A stretch of DNA of 15,403 nt from DATGKD01 sp035294855 (GTDB taxonomy: Bacteria; Actinomycetota; Acidimicrobiia; Acidimicrobiales; UBA8190): assembly GCA_035294855.1 (NCBI GenBank), contig DATGKD010000043.1, positions 1-15,403 on the forward strand, read 5' to 3'. Both the position numbers and the translations under genes were made by a program. The notes under the pieces are model-generated. The model was given only the letters and a program-made list of their open reading frames with translations, did no database searches and was not told the origin of the DNA. Every line of letters starts with the position of its first letter. The stretch's first letter is position 1. Shown one piece after another: positions 14,535 through 15,403 of the stretch.

Positions 14535-15403
14535 ATGAGCGAAGCGACGCCGTTCGTCTCGATCGAGGAGGCCCTCGACGAGATCCGTCAGGGCCGCATG
14601 GTCGTCGTGTGCGACGACGAGGGCCGGGAGAACGAGGGCGACCTGACGATGGCTGCCCAGTTCGCCACCCCCGACGCCGTCAACTTCATGGCCCGCGAGG
14701 GCAGGGGCCTCATCTGCCTGGCCATGACCCCGGAGCGCTGCGACGAGCTCGGCCTGCCCCTCATGGCCGCTCGGAACGAGTCGCGGTTCGAGACGGCGTT
14801 CACCGTGTCGGTGGAGGCGCGCCAGGGTGTGACGACCGGCATCTCGGCGGCGGATCGCGCCCACACCATCCAGGTCGCCGTCGACCCCACGGCGCGCCCG
14901 GGGGACCTCGTGCAACCCGGTCACGTGTTCCCGTTGAAGGCCAAGAGCGGCGGCGTCCTCGAGCGCGCCGGCCAGACCGAGGCCGCCGTGGACCTCGCCC
15001 GGCTCGCCGGCCTCATCCCGGCCGGCGTGATCTGCGAGGTGATGAACGACGACGGGACGATGGCCCGCGTCCCTGACCTCGTGAGGTACTGCGCGCGCCA
15101 CGGGCTGAAGATGATCACGGTCGCCGACCTCATCGCGTACCGGCGCACGCACGAAAGCCTGGTCGACCGGGTCGTGGACACCTCACTTCCCACGAAGCAC
15201 GGCTCGTTCTCCATCGCCGGGTACCGCAGCCGGGTCGATGGCGCGCAGCATGTCGCCATGGTCAAAGGCGATGTGGTGGGCAAGCAGGACGTGCTCGTGC
15301 GAGTCCACTCGGCGTGCATGACGGGGGACACCTTCGGCTCCCTGCGCTGCGACTGCGGCGAACAGCTCGAGCGATCGCTGGCCATGATCGAGGCGGAGGG
15401 CAC
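14535..15403 (+). CDS. ribBA: Bifunctional 3,4-dihydroxy-2-butanone 4-phosphate synthase / GTP cyclohydrolase II, 3' end outside window
   Basis: Supplies both precursors of riboflavin: the four-carbon unit from ribulose 5-phosphate (N-terminal domain) and the pyrimidine from GTP (C-terminal domain). 289 codons are visible and the frame is still open at the window edge. The first domain (about 5-203) shows DDEGRENEGDL at 27-37, HVFPL near 136-140 and RHGLKMITVADLI near 189-201. The second begins near 210 and shows the zinc site C261, C272 and C274 in HSACMTGD and RCDCG. Most homologues I recall read HSEC there; Ala replaces Glu here. The rest of the cyclohydrolase domain is missing only because of the window end. 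The upstream region carries a promoter with an overlapping operator array, so repression by a DNA-binding protein rather than an FMN riboswitch is likely. Confidence 0.95.
   Translation, partial: MSEATPFVSIEEALDEIRQGRMVVVCDDEGRENEGDLTMAAQFATPDAVNFMAREGRGLICLAMTPERCDELGLPLMAARNESRFETAFTVSVEARQGVTTGISAADRAHTIQVAVDPTARPGDLVQPGHVFPLKAKSGGVLERAGQTEAAVDLARLAGLIPAGVICEVMNDDGTMARVPDLVRYCARHGLKMITVADLIAYRRTHESLVDRVVDTSLPTKHGSFSIAGYRSRVDGAQHVAMVKGDVVGKQDVLVRVHSACMTGDTFGSLRCDCGEQLERSLAMIEAEG

Overview
The window is very GC-rich (around 70% by eye), with nearly uniform G/C at third codon positions. It encodes an actinobacterial-type fused 2-oxoglutarate E2/E1 protein (Kgd). At least four genes begin with a -10-like TANNNT hexamer only 7-9 nt before the start codon, the usual layout of leaderless actinobacterial transcripts. 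An uncultured or little-studied actinobacterium, perhaps of the Acidimicrobiia, is a reasonable guess, but there is no rRNA or other marker to place it. The window reads as core chromosome. I see no tRNA, rRNA, insertion sequence, CRISPR array or integrase, and no gene-free stretch reaches 300 nt.

Left part (1-5822): the 3' portion of kgd (TCA cycle) runs rightward and meets a leftward pair, an M20 metallopeptidase followed by a HAD phosphatase joined by a 4-nt GTGA overlap. The M20 gene is divergent from a rightward gene (5823-7085) for an unusual putative ribonuclease: an NYN/Zc3h12a-type nuclease domain, a long Lys/Ala-rich linker and a C-terminal S1-like RNA-binding domain.

Middle (7086-8861): between the nuclease gene and fabZ lies what looks like a small stand-alone transcription unit. 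It has a flagellar-sigma (FliA/sigma-28)-like promoter, a strong Shine-Dalgarno, a 64-codon reading frame with no recognised family, and a strong hairpin terminator. It is followed by fabZ (leaderless start) and xth (exonuclease III), which probably share a transcript. xth converges on, and overlaps by 11 bp, a UvrD-type helicase gene.

Right part (8851-15403): the helicase gene is divergent from a rightward group of an alpha/beta hydrolase, a MurF-like Mur ligase with a membrane-embedded N-terminus, and D-Ala-D-Ala ligase (ddl). The last two suggest a cell-wall precursor function. After ddl comes ribBA (riboflavin synthesis), cut by the window end. Its short upstream region has a good sigma-70-type promoter overlaid by three TTCTAGAA palindromes at an exact 12-bp period, which looks like a repressor operator. 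I see no room or sequence for an FMN riboswitch there.

The observations most worth a second look are the ribBA operator array, the small gene unit at 7130-7489, the NYN-(Lys/Ala)-S1 fusion, and the membrane MurF-like protein that lacks the normal uridine-binding domain.
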